Shown here: positions 63,598 through 64,000 of the stretch, in pieces
Layout of the letters: every line of letters begins with the position of its first letter
How positions within the stretch are numbered: position 1 is the stretch's first letter
From: Chaetoceros tenuissimus
Lineage: Eukaryota > Bacillariophyta > Thalassiosirophyceae > Chaetocerotales > Chaetocerotaceae
Reading direction: 5' to 3'
Assembly: GCA_021927905.1 (NCBI GenBank)
Contig: BLLK01000045.1
Span: forward strand, 2,356,001 to 2,420,000
Length of the DNA: 64,000 nt
Made by a program: the position numbers and the translations under genes
The notes under the pieces: generated by a model
What the model was told of the DNA's origin: nothing
The model's database searches: none
Seen by the model: the letters and a program-made list of their open reading frames with translations, nothing else

Positions 63598-64000
63598 ATT
63601 CATTTCCTTGGATGCTCTTCTTTGTCTAGTGAGACTGGATTTCAAATTTTGGATTGAGGAAAAATGTCAGATGACACGGCATTTGAATCCCGTACAGCAG
63701 CATACCACGCGAATTTTTCTGAACATTGTTCAAAAAGCCGCATACAACATACTTTTCTAAAAACAAACTTATTAGAAAGATTATTTTGAAGATTCTAAAA
63801 AGTTAATCATATACATAGATAGACTCCAAAGTACATACTATGAATTTTTGAGACTTAGTTAGTTAACTGCTTGATCCCCCTACTAAACTGAATGACAAAT
63901 GCAATTAATTTGTGACAAATGCAAAATGAGATTTATTCCACTACTTCAAATTTATATTCATTAAGACGAAGCCTCAGATAATGATCATGCAGAGTCATCA

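Larger units (their letters stand above)
59996..64000. other. AT-rich gene-poor region
   Basis: 4 kb without a convincing gene. It holds stop-interrupted frames with some coding character: + strand near 61268-61390 (EAQQKLLEDSILSPEEREIV), + near 61550 (MADNHWEEIFLSLTRNANG), and + near 62020-62170 (QQLTPLQAKFRFRIAPDHC, then DLDGEDDRDIYLMSLKKQQE). These suggest a decayed multi-exon gene on the + strand. Also present are a C13 run and a diverged direct duplication. Confidence 0.45.

Noticed and set aside
1-64000. CRISPR arrays, bacterial operons, rRNA genes or tRNA genes
   Set aside because: No regularly spaced repeats, no rRNA-like conserved blocks and no convincing tRNA A/B boxes were seen. 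The intron-bearing genes and targeting signals are eukaryotic.

Overview
This window is nuclear DNA from a photosynthetic stramenopile, most likely a diatom. Two proteins carry the plastid presequence hallmark (a signal-like stretch ending ASAAAFAP or DAFAP). Introns are short GT-AG (about 40-160 bp). Genes are compact, alternate in strand, and are AT-rich. The gene set fits a diatom: fungal-type eEF3, plastid fibrillin, fucoxanthin-chlorophyll-protein-like presequence, bZIP factor.

Region 1 (1-43.1 kb) is an ordinary dense gene island. In order: 5' end of a plastid protein (-); RCL1 (-); ATG13 (+); importin-alpha-like (-); unknown (+); MFS transporter (-); metallophosphoesterase (-); type II Golgi-like enzyme (+); RUS/DUF647 (-); small Tim (+); pseudo-receiver (-); SLU7 (-); ubiquitin-like/Tudor protein (+); membrane protein (-); plastid fibrillin (-); coiled-coil protein (-); DUF1826 (+); bZIP (-); a 415-bp MITE; Cys-rich membrane protein (+); mitochondrial bL17 (-); small secreted protein (-); eEF3 (-); Y14/RBM8A (-); Arg-rich nuclear protein (-); PRA1 (+). 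Themes are RNA processing (RCL1, SLU7, Y14), autophagy and trafficking (ATG13, PRA1), organelle biogenesis (small Tim, bL17, fibrillin, RUS) and translation (eEF3). Genes predicted from an ATG rarely overlap; the exception is a 4-nt stop-codon overlap at 14268-14271.

Region 2 (43.1-59.5 kb) is a pseudogene graveyard with an unusual repeat structure. A decayed ABCB half-transporter (-) is followed by a decayed uroporphyrinogen decarboxylase (+) and a decayed two-MYND-finger gene (-). The UROD/MYND block is present three times (A 44951-47340, B 50506-53279, C from 56684). Each junction between copies holds a different copy of one repetitive element (E1 47341-50505, + sense; E2 53280-56683, - sense). 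Both elements end 3' in a telomere-like (CCTAAA)n tail that abuts block B. They share 3'-end sequence motifs and a homologous C-rich ORF. In E2 that ORF is open for more than 1000 codons, encodes Cys-rich zinc-finger-like clusters, and matches nothing I recognise. Each element is thus flanked by direct repeats of 2.2-2.4 kb. This is the most likely undescribed system in the window.

Region 3 (59.5-64 kb) is AT-rich and gene-poor, with short stop-interrupted reading-frame fragments, a diverged direct duplication and a C13 homopolymer.
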